Positions 16,807 to 25,700 of a DNA stretch of 32,722 nucleotides are shown piece by piece. This DNA is from Ruminococcus sp. Its GTDB lineage: Bacteria; Bacillota; Clostridia; Oscillospirales; Ruminococcaceae. A model generated the notes under the pieces. The model was given only the letters and a program-made list of their open reading frames with translations. It made no database searches and was not told where the DNA came from. Made by a program: the position numbers and the translations under genes. The stretch covers positions 1 to 32,722 of the forward strand of contig JAFSBM010000024.1 of assembly GCA_017437285.1 (NCBI GenBank), read 5' to 3'. Position 1 is the stretch's first letter. Every line of letters starts with the position of its first letter.

Positions 16807-17892
16807 TTATTCCTCTATTCTATCAAGAAAATCTCTGATAATATCTGCCACATCTTCCGGACGCTGGTCGTAAATGCAGTGGATTCCCGGCAGCAGCACC
16901 AGCTCGCAATTCCCCATCTTATCAAGATATGGCTGCAGCTCGGTATCACGGAGTTTTTGAAGATAGACCATATCATACCCTGATTCCGGAAACCTTGGTT
17001 GTTTCCTTCCCACGAATTCACATTCCTGCTTATCCCACGCTAGCATTTCATCTATTTCTTCTCTGGTCTGAAATCCCCAGCTTGAACAAATATAAACCTT
17101 TGGAACATCATTTGGCTTAATCTCATGATATGCAGTATTGCAGATTTCATTCATATGCTCATCTTCGTAGGAAAAAGCATAATTAAATGTATTGTGCAGA
17201 TTCAATGCTTCAGAATACTTTCGCTGTTCATCCGAATAATTCATACCGGGAATTACACTCTTTAACAGAAATGACTTACCAAGTCTTACCAGTCCTATCT
17301 GATTTGCAGCAATCGCAAACCGATTCTCAATGGCACTGCCATTTTCCAAAGCAATATCAGGATTATCGCCGAGTTGTGTTCCGGCAATAAAAACGACACC
17401 CTCAATCTCTTCCGGATACTGACTTACCCAATATGTCGCATAAGCACCCCCTAATGAATGCGGAAGCAGAATATACGGCCCTTCAATTCCGGCATTTTTC
17501 AGTGCTGTACGATAGTCATTTACAACGCGCTCTAATGTCCGCGGCTCCTTTGTATCATCGCTGAGTCCATAGCCTGCCCGATCGACAATTACGATTCGAT
17601 TCTCTTCAGTAAAATCGCCCATAAGGCGTTCCATTCTGACACTGAAATCAAATACGCCCAGACCTGATAATCCTACAAATGTATGCTTGCCTTTCTTGTT
17701 TCCGAAATCATATACATTCAGTGAATAGTCTCCAATTGAAACAGGATTATAATACCCTGCTTCGGTTAACATCTGCTTTTCTTTTGATAACAGAATTCTA
17801 TGTACTATAAATGTAATTGCCAGAAATAAAATAAAAATACAAGTTATTATCACAAGTGCTTTTTTTACTCTTTTTGACTTTTTAGATTTCAT
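16807..17892 (-). CDS. membrane-anchored alpha/beta hydrolase
   Basis: The 361-residue protein starts at ATG 17892, eight bases after GGAGG, in preference to the ORF's outer start at 17940. A basic N-terminus and a single membrane segment (about 11-31, ALVIITCIFILFLAITFIV) anchor it with the enzyme domain outside. The fold shows VDRAGYGLSD, the nucleophile elbow PHSLGGA with Ser146 and a C-terminal histidine in LLPGIHCIYDQRPEDV (His338). This is an esterase, lipase or acyltransferase-like serine hydrolase; the substrate is unknown. It is a single-gene unit. Confidence 0.88.
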   Translation of the reverse strand: MKSKKSKRVKKALVIITCIFILFLAITFIVHRILLSKEKQMLTEAGYYNPVSIGDYSLNVYDFGNKKGKHTFVGLSGLGVFDFSVRMERLMGDFTEENRIVIVDRAGYGLSDDTKEPRTLERVVNDYRTALKNAGIEGPYILLPHSLGGAYATYWVSQYPEEIEGVVFIAGTQLGDNPDIALENGSAIENRFAIAANQIGLVRLGKSFLLKSVIPGMNYSDEQRKYSEALNLHNTFNYAFSYEDEHMNEICNTAYHEIKPNDVPKVYICSSWGFQTREEIDEMLAWDKQECEFVGRKQPRFPESGYDMVYLQKLRDTELQPYLDKMGNCELVLLPGIHCIYDQRPEDVADIIRDFLDRIEE

Positions 17893-18007
17893 CGATTCAT
17901 CCTCCAAATTCACGCAAAGAATCTTCTTTATGTTTTTCAACTCATCATACTGTTCCCCTGCAAATTCTTATTTTGGGATCTGTCCGATTTTTTACATTAT
18001 ACCACAT

Positions 18008-18190
18008 TTAGTTCGAAAAGACAATGCATACCGTCTTGCAAGCAAATAAATCACAGAAATGAGGTATCGTCAGTGGCAATCCACTTTTTTGAAAAACGTA
18101 ATAATCCGTGTCCATTCCGCCCCAGCGGTAATCGCCGCTTTTCCATTCCATAATCAGATAATCTCTGCTGTGCAGACGTTGTATTTTCAA
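18008..18190 (-). pseudogene. possible gene remnant with a WKSGDY motif
   Basis: A 60-codon minus-strand frame contains RDYLIMEWKSGDYRWGG followed by DTDYYVFQK. That pattern resembles the C-terminal tail of a group of clostridial proteins I have seen but cannot name. No start with a ribosome site and no upstream continuation are visible. It is probably a relic, or chance. Confidence 0.25.
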
Positions 18191-18234
18191 AGTTTATTCA
18201 CTCTGTTGTAGAAAAACTCTCACTAAACGTGTTA

Positions 18235-18263
18235 TTGTAAATTCTTTCGGAGTAATATATAAT
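18235..18263 (+). promoter_or_regulatory. promoter of the XRE regulator
   Basis: TTGTAA (18235-18240) and TATAAT (18258-18263) are 17 bp apart, about 48 bp before the ATG. Confidence 0.65.
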
Positions 18264-18310
18264 AAAAGCAAGAAAGAGACGTCGCTTTCAAAAAAAATTG
18301 GAGGAAAATT

Positions 18311-19411
18311 ATGCAGCTTAATATAGGAGAAAATATAAAACGTTTCAGAAAAGAGCGTAACATAACGCAGGAAGAACTTTCCGAAATACTCGGAGTATCG
18401 TTTCAATCTGTATCACGCTGGGAGAATGGCACCTGTTATCCCGATCTTGAGCTTTTACCGACTATTGCGGAATTTTTCCGAATTACCGTTGACAGCCTTC
18501 TCGGAGTTAATGAGGTAATCGAGCAGAAAAATGTGAAGAAATATCTTGATGAATTTCAAAAAGCAATCAGCGTCGGAAATATTGATAAGTGCATTGAAAT
18601 TGCAAGACAGGGTGTGGCGGAATATCCGAACAATTACAAGCTTTTGAACGCCCTGATGTATGCTTTGTTTGCATCGACGGACGAGGATGGAAATATCCCT
18701 GATTGGAAAGAAAATATGCTGAAATATGACGCTGAAATTACAGCACTCGGAGAACGCATTGTAAAGTACTGTCCCGACCAGAACATACGCCTTGAAGCTA
18801 TGTCAAGACTCGCTTTTAATCACTGCGAAATGGGTAGAAAGAAAACAGGCAGAGCGATATACGAGCAACTGCCGCCGCAGGATTTCTGCAAGGAATCGCA
18901 GATGTGGTGGGGCCTTGAGGACGATGAGCGTCTGCCGTTTGTCAGAGATAAAATCAGAAAGGGTTATTTCGCTTTGGATAGCGGTATTTATTTGCTGTCA
19001 CGCTACCGGCTTCTGCCTGATAATGAGCTTGTCCGTGTTTTAGAAAAGGAGCTTGAACTTGCCGATCTTATGTATGACGGTAACATCCCGATGGCTTCAT
19101 GGGGAGGAGCAAATGCACGCTGTTTTTATGCAGGCTTGCTTGCAAAAACAGGAAACACCGATAAAGCATTTACCGAGCTTGAAAAGGCGGTAAATCATGC
19201 AATTGCCTTTGACAACCGACCTGAAGTCGTAGAAACAAGTTCGGTTTTATTCGGGGCAAATACTACCCACAGATATGAATTTGACACTGCGGATTCAAGA
19301 CCCTTGTGTGAAATACTTCGTGATAAGTGGCTGGCTTCGGAGGATTTTAATGTTATCAGGAATGATGATAGATTTATTGCGGTTCTTGACAAAATCAAGA
19401 GGTATTGTTAA
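18311..19411 (+). CDS. XRE-family regulator with helical C-terminal sensor
   Basis: The 366-residue protein starts at ATG 18311 behind TTGGAGG. Residues 6-65 are a Cro/C1-type DNA-binding domain (NIGENIKRFRKERNITQEELSEILGVSFQSVSRWENG), followed by a long alpha-helical region that looks TPR-like (CIEIARQGVAEYPNNYKLLNALMYALF; FTELEKAVNHAIAF). This layout is common in Bacillota stand-alone regulators that sense a peptide or protein partner. Nothing nearby identifies its ligand or target. It ends 132 bp before the tRNA terminator that precedes the attachment site. Confidence 0.88.
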   Translation: MQLNIGENIKRFRKERNITQEELSEILGVSFQSVSRWENGTCYPDLELLPTIAEFFRITVDSLLGVNEVIEQKNVKKYLDEFQKAISVGNIDKCIEIARQGVAEYPNNYKLLNALMYALFASTDEDGNIPDWKENMLKYDAEITALGERIVKYCPDQNIRLEAMSRLAFNHCEMGRKKTGRAIYEQLPPQDFCKESQMWWGLEDDERLPFVRDKIRKGYFALDSGIYLLSRYRLLPDNELVRVLEKELELADLMYDGNIPMASWGGANARCFYAGLLAKTGNTDKAFTELEKAVNHAIAFDNRPEVVETSSVLFGANTTHRYEFDTADSRPLCEILRDKWLASEDFNVIRNDDRFIAVLDKIKRYC

Positions 19412-19542
19412 CAAGAGATGCTGTCAAAACATTTATATTAGATGACATTATAAGTGGTATAATATCAGGCAATTTTATTTATGGTTACCGTAGTAACCAA
19501 ATAGTAACCAAAATGATATTTCGACAAATTTCGCACAAAAAG

Positions 19543-19577
19543 AAAAAGTCCGTAGATGACGTATCTACGGACTTTTT
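19543..19577 (-). terminator. terminator of the tRNA-Trp locus
   Basis: AAAAAGTCCGTAGAT (19543-19557) pairs perfectly with ATCTACGGACTTTTT (19563-19577). On the minus strand CTTTTTG follows, so it terminates transcripts arriving from the tRNA side. It lies 23 bp beyond the tRNA 3' end and can also stop the XRE transcript. Confidence 0.75.
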
Positions 19578-19600
19578 GGTTGACGACCTATCGTCAATTT

Positions 19601-19645
19601 TGGCAGGGGCAGTAAGATTCGAACTCACGACACGCGGTTTTGGAG
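19601..19645 (-). other. tRNA-Trp 3' half: attachment site (att) of the right-hand element
   Basis: Read on the minus strand, this 45-bp segment begins in the anticodon loop (CTCCAAA, anticodon CCA) and runs through the 3' anticodon arm, variable loop, T-arm with TTCGAAT and acceptor end TGCCCCTGCCA. The 5' half of the tRNA is missing: unrelated sequence replaces it at 19646. Tyrosine integrases often use tRNA 3' halves as attachment sites and leave such a fragment at one element end. An integrase gene lies 519 bp away, and the tRNA's own terminator remains on the far side. The complete tRNA should be at the other end, outside the window. Confidence 0.75.
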
Positions 19646-19795
19646 CTGTTATTGTTTTGAGTTGGAAGATTTTACATCGTAAAATATCGTTTCAAAAAGT
19701 GCTGAAAAATGGCTTAAATGCGTGGTTTGCTCGTTTGTATCTTTTTATATCGTTTCATATCTTTTGTATCAAAAAGTATCGTTTTTTGCTCAACT

Positions 19796-19817
19796 CGTAC
19801 TATTTTCGTACTATGAG
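19796..19817 (+). repeat. paired CGTACTAT repeats, pair 1 (candidate arm sites)
   Basis: CGTACTAT occurs at 19796-19803 and 19807-19814, 11 bp apart (one helical turn), followed by GAG. The same paired arrangement recurs 229 bp downstream. Confidence 0.6.
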
Positions 19818-20024
19818 TTTGCTATACCCCCAAAAATGTAAGGAAAAACCGCATTCAAAAAGCTGTCAACTCACGATATGCGGTTTATTGAACCGCACAC
19901 CGATAAAAGCAGGACTTTTCGTTGTTTATAATGTCAAAACAAGATTGTTATCATCACTATATTTTGACATTTCCTACATAAGATTTTGGCGGAAAGTGCA
20001 ATATTTTTTAATATCGTGGCATTT

Positions 20025-20046
20025 CGTACTATATCCGTACTATGAG
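20025..20046 (+). repeat. paired CGTACTAT repeats, pair 2 (candidate arm sites)
   Basis: CGTACTAT at 20025-20032 and 20036-20043, the same 11-bp period and the same trailing GAG as pair 1. Placement between the attachment core and the integrase gene fits arm-type binding sites for the integrase N-terminal domain. Confidence 0.6.
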
Positions 20047-20164
20047 AACTCTGATACAAATTCTATACCATTCCGTAAATAATCATCGTTAATAAACAGA
20101 TTTATCCGTGTGACAAAAAGCAACCCCAACAATATTTGTCGGGATCGCTTTGGATAGATATTAT

Positions 20165-21520
20165 TTAGTCCAGCGGAAGTATTGATTGTATAATCTCCGC
20201 TGATATTGCGTCTGCTGTTGCTATTGCGTGAGCATATACCTTGCTCGTTGTTGCCGAAGTGCTATGTCCCAGCCTTTTGGCTGTTGTGGTAATTGGAACA
20301 CCGTTTAAAATCATTATTGAAGCGTTTGTATGCCTTAATCCGTGAATGGATATATACGGAAGGTTATTGTCTTGAACAAAATAATGAAACCACGATGTTA
20401 CTGTTCCGGGGTTTATAGGCTTACCGTTCCAAGCAGTAAATACTTTACCGCTGTTTATCCATTTGTCACCGAGTTTAACAGCTTCTCTGTCCTGCCATCT
20501 TCTATATTCCCCAAGCTTGTTTATCAAATCACTGCTGACTTTTATAACACGCTTTGATGAGTATGTTTTTGTACTTGACTCAAATACACCTCTATCAGAA
20601 AGATACAGCAAGGATTTGTTAATGTCAATGGTACAATTCTCAAAATCAATGTCATTCCAATCAAGTCCGCAGCACTCTCCCCTTCTCATTCCCGTATGCA
20701 ATAACAGCATTATTATCATATCAAAGGGATGTTCTGCCTTTTCTTTTACTGTCTTAATCAGAAGCTCTGCCTGCTCATCATCAAGATAATTCGCTTCTTT
20801 TGCTTCTACTTTTGGCGGCTTCATTCTCTGACAGGGGTTGCTCTGAATTACCTCGTCATATACCGCAGAGTGCATTATAGCTGAAATAAGCCTGAAATGG
20901 TGCAGGATTGTTCTTGACGAAAGCGTTATTTCCTCCGCAGTAAAAAGCTTGTTGACAGGCATATCAAAGTATTCAGCGAATTTTTCAGCAGTTTTCTTGC
21001 TTACGTTGTTCCCTGCTCTTATTACATCAATGGTAGTTGTAGATATGCCTGTGTGTTTCGCAATATCGGGGCGAGTTTCCGATTTGCTCAACCGTTCAGC
21101 TTCAGCATTTGGAGTATATTTCGTATCATCACGCTTTTCCTCACGCAAATCATCAAAGAATGTTCGCAGATGATAAGGTTGTATCTGCCCTATTTTCAAA
21201 TGTCCGAGTGCTGGCAATATCCTTCTTAACATCAATTCATACCTTTTGTATGTAGTAGGCTGAATTTCGTTTTTAGCCTTGACACGCCAAAATTCATCTA
21301 CATATTCAACGAATTTCATATTCGGGTCATACTCAAGACCTCTGGAGCATTGCATTTCAAATTCACTGATTTTCTTTTTCAGCTCTTTTTCAATCTGCCT
21401 TTTCGTCATACCCTGTTCAGGTATCCAAGTCATATACTTGTTAATTCTCTTACCGTTAATGTCTGTGCCGCAGTAACAACGAATGTCATATCTGCCCTCA
21501 CGTTCTGTGTATGATGCCAT
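20165..21520 (-). CDS. tyrosine integrase 2 with embedded XRE-like HTH
   Basis: The 451-residue recombinase starts at ATG 21520 behind GAAAGGTGG. It aligns with integrase 1 without visible gaps up to the end: catalytic R279 (TGMRRGE), K318, H393-x-x-R396 (HGLRH), H419 (LGHST) and Y429 (KVYAH). The same XRE-like helix-turn-helix lies at residues 148-196 (RPDIAKHTGISTTTIDVIRAG then MPVNKLF). The tRNA-Trp fragment and paired repeats sit just beyond its 3' end, and an excisionase-like gene precedes it, the standard order excisionase-integrase-att. It should catalyse integration and excision of the element extending to the right. Confidence 0.93.
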   Translation of the reverse strand: MASYTEREGRYDIRCYCGTDINGKRINKYMTWIPEQGMTKRQIEKELKKKISEFEMQCSRGLEYDPNMKFVEYVDEFWRVKAKNEIQPTTYKRYELMLRRILPALGHLKIGQIQPYHLRTFFDDLREEKRDDTKYTPNAEAERLSKSETRPDIAKHTGISTTTIDVIRAGNNVSKKTAEKFAEYFDMPVNKLFTAEEITLSSRTILHHFRLISAIMHSAVYDEVIQSNPCQRMKPPKVEAKEANYLDDEQAELLIKTVKEKAEHPFDMIIMLLLHTGMRRGECCGLDWNDIDFENCTIDINKSLLYLSDRGVFESSTKTYSSKRVIKVSSDLINKLGEYRRWQDREAVKLGDKWINSGKVFTAWNGKPINPGTVTSWFHYFVQDNNLPYISIHGLRHTNASIMILNGVPITTTAKRLGHSTSATTSKVYAHAIATADAISAEIIQSILPLD

Positions 21521-21552
21521 AGTACCACCTTTCTCCGATAACTTATTGACTT

Positions 21553-21613
21553 TCAGACAGAAACGTGATACAATAAAGTTGGTTAGGTTTTACATATCTT
21601 TTTCTGTCTGAAA
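21553..21613. repeat. inverted repeat upstream of integrase 2
   Basis: TTTCAGACAGAAA (21553-21565) and TTTCTGTCTGAAA (21601-21613) are perfect 13-bp inverted copies 35 bp apart, before the integrase start. They may bind a regulator or form a leader hairpin. Confidence 0.55.
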
Positions 21614-21634
21614 TTGATTTGTAAATCAAAGAAT

Positions 21635-21670
21635 GTCATCGTACCTTTGGTATGATGGCTTTTCTTTTTT
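21635..21670 (+). terminator. hairpin with T-tract in the excisionase-integrase spacer
   Basis: GTCATCGTACC (21635-21645) pairs with GGTATGATGGC (21649-21659) with two wobbles, then TTTTCTTTTTT on the plus strand. It would stop plus-strand transcription before it enters the excisionase region. Confidence 0.6.
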
Positions 21671-21714
21671 ATTACGTTTTGATTATACCACATATTTCTC
21701 AACTTGTCAACGCT

Positions 21715-21942
21715 TTAAAGTGCTAAATCGCAAATTTGGGGCGTATCCTTTTTTGTGGAAAAACTCTGCTCACCAAACACGGCTGACATCAGGTTTTCTT
21801 CGGTAATAAGAACTCTGTTTCCTGACTTGAAATGGGGTAATTCACCGTTTTTACACATACATCTTATTCTGTATTCCGATAAGCCATCTATCAAAGCTGC
21901 CGCCTCTCTTATAGTAAGCAGTTTCTTTTTCTTAATACTCAT
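21715..21942 (-). CDS. excisionase-like HTH protein of the right-hand element
   Basis: The 75-residue protein starts MSIKKKKLLTIREAAALIDGLSEYRIRCMCKNGELPHFKSGNRVLITEENL, a typical Xis/HTH_17 winged-helix fold, with GAAGGAG upstream. It precedes integrase 2 on the same strand by 194 bp. It is related in fold, but not closely in sequence, to the two small HTH proteins of the left-hand element. Role in excision inferred from family and order. Confidence 0.8.
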   Translation of the reverse strand: MSIKKKKLLTIREAAALIDGLSEYRIRCMCKNGELPHFKSGNRVLITEENLMSAVFGEQSFSTKKDTPQICDLAL

Positions 21943-21975
21943 ACTAAAACCACTCCTTCAGTTTTATTGCTACCT

Positions 21976-22041
21976 ATCCAAATTTGTCACTTGGATATTT
22001 TATTCTATTGTCAAGATACTGCCGAGGGGTAATATTTACCC
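21976..22041. promoter_or_regulatory. candidate operators upstream of the excisionase-like gene
   Basis: Two inverted repeats occur: ATCCAA (21976-21981) with TTGGAT (21991-21996), and GGGTAA (22027-22032) with TTACCC (22036-22041). A TTGACA box lies between them on the minus strand without a clear -10 at normal spacing, so this looks like a regulated promoter. Confidence 0.4.
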
Positions 22042-22156
22042 TTCTACTATATAACGTACAGCTTTTCTATTATTTTACGACACTTGAAATAAAGTTTGTA
22101 TCATTACACAAATTCTAATATTATTTTTATACATATTTTATATAAAAGGATTGGTT

Positions 22157-22560
22157 TTAAATCAAATTCATATATTCCAAATTCAGCTTTATTTTCACTA
22201 ACGCACGTTCAATATATGTACTTACGGTGGTCAGGTTTACACCCATTGCATCGGCTGCCTGTTTCAAAGTCATACCCTCATAGAATACATATATAACTGC
22301 TTCTCTCTGTCTTGCAGACAGCTTTGTTCTGATAATATTCCTGATAGCTTCTCTCATTTCCTTGTTTTCGTATTCTGTTTCATAGCTGGGGACAGAAACA
22401 TTAGCATATACACTCATCATCTCATCGCTATCAAAGAAAACCGTGTGAGCTTCATCACGCTTTCTTCTGCGATACGCATTTACGTTCATTCTGTTGATTG
22501 CTCTTGCAAGCTCACCTTTAACCTCTACTCGATTTTTTTAAAGTAATAGTATCTTTTCAT
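22157..22560 (-). CDS. small sigma-70-like factor, frameshifted at an A7 run
   Basis: From ATG 22560, eight bases after AGGAG, the frame reads MKRYYYFKK and soon stops. The shifted frame continues RVEVKGELARAINRMNVNAYRRRKRDEAH and ends with a sigma region 4 helix-turn-helix (KLSARQREAVIYVFYEGMTLKQAADAMGVNLTTVSTYIERALVKI). One extra A in the T7/A7 run at 22533-22539 gives a single 134-residue protein matching the MKxYYYI...VEV opening of small sigma factors of clostridial integrative elements. An annotation limited to 22157-22489 would miss its N-terminus. It probably controls element transcription; that is inference. Confidence 0.7.
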
Positions 22561-22684
22561 AAAAATTCTCCTATCTGGCATTGTGCCGTAAATTATTATA
22601 AAAAATATAAAACCGCAACTTGTCTTTCAAGCTACGGTAATGCACATAATCTTCATTTCACTTTTATCACAACCCTTTCTGTTA

Positions 22685-22736
22685 CAAAAAGAAAACCCCA
22701 CTATACTTCCCCGTTTCAAAGGAATGTATAGTGGGG
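22685..22736 (-). terminator. terminator of the giant flagellin gene
   Basis: On the minus strand CCCCACTATAC (22736-22726) pairs with GTATAGTGGGG (22706-22696), followed by TTTTCTTTTT. It lies 22 bp past the stop codon. Confidence 0.8.
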
Positions 22737-22758
22737 ATTTTCAAATTACCCTCTTATT

Positions 22759-25700
22759 TTACTGTATCAAGCTCAACACGCTCTGCGGGAGAGAATTTGC
22801 CTGTGCGAGCATAGCCTGTGCGGCGTTATTGAGTATCTGATTTTTCGTGAACTCCATCATATATACCGCCATATCGGTATCCCTGATTTTGGACTCTGCC
22901 GAAATCAGATTTTCACGGGTCACGTTAAGGTTGTCAATCTTGTGCTCCAATCTGTTCTGATATGCGCCGATATCCGCACGCTGGCGTGACAGCTTGTTTA
23001 CCGCCTCGCCGATTTTGTCGATTGCGGCATTGGCGCTCGCCTGTGTTGAAATGTTCACGCTGTCCTTGTCAACGCCGAGAATTTTGGTGTTCATTCTGCC
23101 GATGTCCATTGCGAAGGTGTCCTTTGAGCGTCCGCCTACCTGCATAATCCAGATATTTTCGCCGTCCTCAAAGTCACCGTCCTTGTCATCGTCATCATCA
23201 GCCTTTGCAGGTGCGTCAACAGGCTGATTTGCACCGCCGACAGTACCGTCGATATTGCTGTCGGGACGGCTCTTGATTTCGCCGTTGTTTGTAAGCGTAC
23301 CGCCCGTGCTGTCGATATCGCCGCTGTTGTCAATCGTGCCGCCGTCTGCGTTGGTGATTTCACCGCTGTTGGTAATCGTGCCGCTGTTGTCGATAGTACC
23401 GCCGTTGTTGTTTGTCACGCTACCTGCGTTTTCAACTGTACCGCCGCTCTTGTTGGTAATATCACCGCTGTTGCTGATTGAGCCGCTGTCGGTGTTGGTA
23501 AGCGTACCGCTGTTTGTTACTGTGCCGCCGTTGTTGTTTGTCACGTTACCTGCGTTTTCAACTGTGCCGCCGCTGTTGTTGGTAATATCACCGCTGTTGC
23601 TGATTGAGCCAGTGCCATTGTTGGTAATCGTACCGCCGTTATTGTTGGTGATATCGCCGCTGTTGTCAATCGTACCGCCGTTTGCGTTGATGATTTCACC
23701 GTCATTGTTGACAGCACCACTGTTGTTGATTGTGCCGCCGTTATAAATTTCACCGTCATTGTTGACAGCACCACTACTATTATTGTTTATATCACCCGCA
23801 CTATCGATTGCACCGCCGCTGTTATTGGTAATATCACCACTGTTGCTGATTGTACCGCTACTGGAAATTAAACCGTCATTATTGATTGAACCGCTGTTGT
23901 TGTTGGTAATGTCACTGCCAATTATATTCACGATTGTGCCGCCGCTGTTATTGGTAATATCACCGCTGTTGTCAATCGTACCGCCGTTTGCGTTGGTGAT
24001 TTTACCGCCGCTGTTGTTGGTAATATCACCATCATTATCAATTTCACCGCTGTTGTTGAGTACGCCGCTGTTTTCAACAGTACCGTCATTGTCAAGCTTA
24101 TTCGTAACATTCAGCGTGCCGCTGACAATATTGAGCTTACTGCCGTTTTCAACGGTAACATTATCCACAGTGCTTGTATTTGTGACAGTCAGATTAACAG
24201 TTGAATTGCCCTTTACGGTAAAATTCTCACCTGTTACGCCGTCAAATGTGATATTTGTCGTGCCGCCGCTTGAAACGGTAATATCCTCATCGGTTGTACC
24301 CGTAAAGGTGTAATCGCCTGTATACACATAGGTCTTATCGCCGATTGTGTAGCCGTTGTCTGTGATTGTTACGGGACCGTCAACGTCGTTGAGGTTGATT
24401 TGTCCGTTGCCCTGCAATTGAATCGGATACTGAGTGCCGTTGATAGTTGCTTTCCAAGTGTCAATTCCGCTTGTGTCGGAGATAAGCTGTTCAATAGTGA
24501 GGTCGCTGATAATATCGTCGTTTATGTCCTTGACATTGGCAGTAATTACGGCTACTCCGTTTGTTCCTGTGGAGAATGTTCCGCCTGAGCCGTTCTTACC
24601 GTCACCGATAGCTACCGCATCTTCACCGCCTGTTGCATTTACAGTACCGCCGCTGATTTCGATTTTACCACCGTCACCCGTATTACCGCCGCCGATACCT
24701 GCCGCCCAATCACCGCCTGTTGCCGTTACATTACCACCGCCGATTACGATATTACCGCCGTCGCCACCAACACCGCCGCCGATTCCTGAGCCTTCAAATC
24801 CACCTGTTGCTGTTACTGTACCGCCTGATATATCAATATTTCCACCAGATGAGCCACTGTCACCACCGCCGATACCTGCAGCGTAAGCTCCGCCTGTTGC
24901 TGTTACTGTACCACCATTAATGTCAATATCTCCGCCTGAACCTTCATAGCCACCGCCGATACCTGCCGCATAGTTACCGGCTGTTGCTGTTACTTCACCG
25001 CTTTTAATCTCAATAGTTCCGCCTGAATCATGGTCACTACCGCCGATACCTGCACCGAACTCTCCGCCTGTTGCATCAAGTGAGCCACTTCCGTCAATAA
25101 CCAGCTTTTCACCCTCACCGACCTGCAAGCCTGCACAATCATAACCACTCTTTAAAGTATTTTCGCCCTCAAGAGTAAGATTAACGGTTGAGTTTTCGCC
25201 AACTTCAAATGCACACGCATAGTCTGTATCGCTCACATCAATATTAACATTTTTAATAGTAACATTCGCAGTTATACCGTCGTCGATTTTGATTTTGTCG
25301 GTTGTGGCTGAGCCTGTGCCCTCGATTTTGATTGCTTCGTTTGTGAGAACGGTTAAAGTGCCTGTGTCTTCGTCATAGGTGTAGTCAGTTCCGTATGTGC
25401 CGCCTGTTACGGTGAAATCACCTGTTGAGGGTGCTGGGGCGGCAATCGGATACTGAACGCCGTTAATTGTTGCACTCCATACGTCAATACCGCTTGTGTC
25501 GGAGATAAGCTGTTCAATAGTTGGGTCGCTGATAATATTGTCGTCTGCGTCCTTGACATTGGCAGTAATTACGGCTGTTCCGTTTTCGGTAGTGGAGAAT
25601 GTTCCGCCTGAGCCGTTTTCACCGCCTGCGCCGATAGCCTCGGGGGAATTTCCGCTTGTTGCCGTACCGCCTGTTGCTGTAACATTACCACCCGATATTG

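Larger units (their letters stand above)
19646..20164. other. gene-free element end between att site and integrase 2
   Basis: No gene is supported; the long frame through here crosses the tRNA fragment and its terminator. The region carries the four CGTACTAT repeats, an AAACCGCAT/ATGCGGTTT inverted repeat near 19855-19885, and several TATCGTTTCA-like words. It has the expected make-up of a recombinase recognition region. Confidence 0.6.

Noticed and set aside
18194-18406. 70-codon minus-strand frame upstream of the XRE gene
   Set aside because: It overlaps the XRE promoter and start in antisense and has no ribosome site.
19601-19645. Complete tRNA gene
   Set aside because: Only the 3' half from the anticodon loop onwards is present; no D-arm or 5' acceptor strand can be found next to it.
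19405-20082. 225-codon plus-strand open frame
   Set aside because: It runs through a strong terminator and the antisense of the tRNA-Trp fragment (GAVRFELTTRGFG is the usual mis-translation of a tRNA), has no ribosome site and matches no family.
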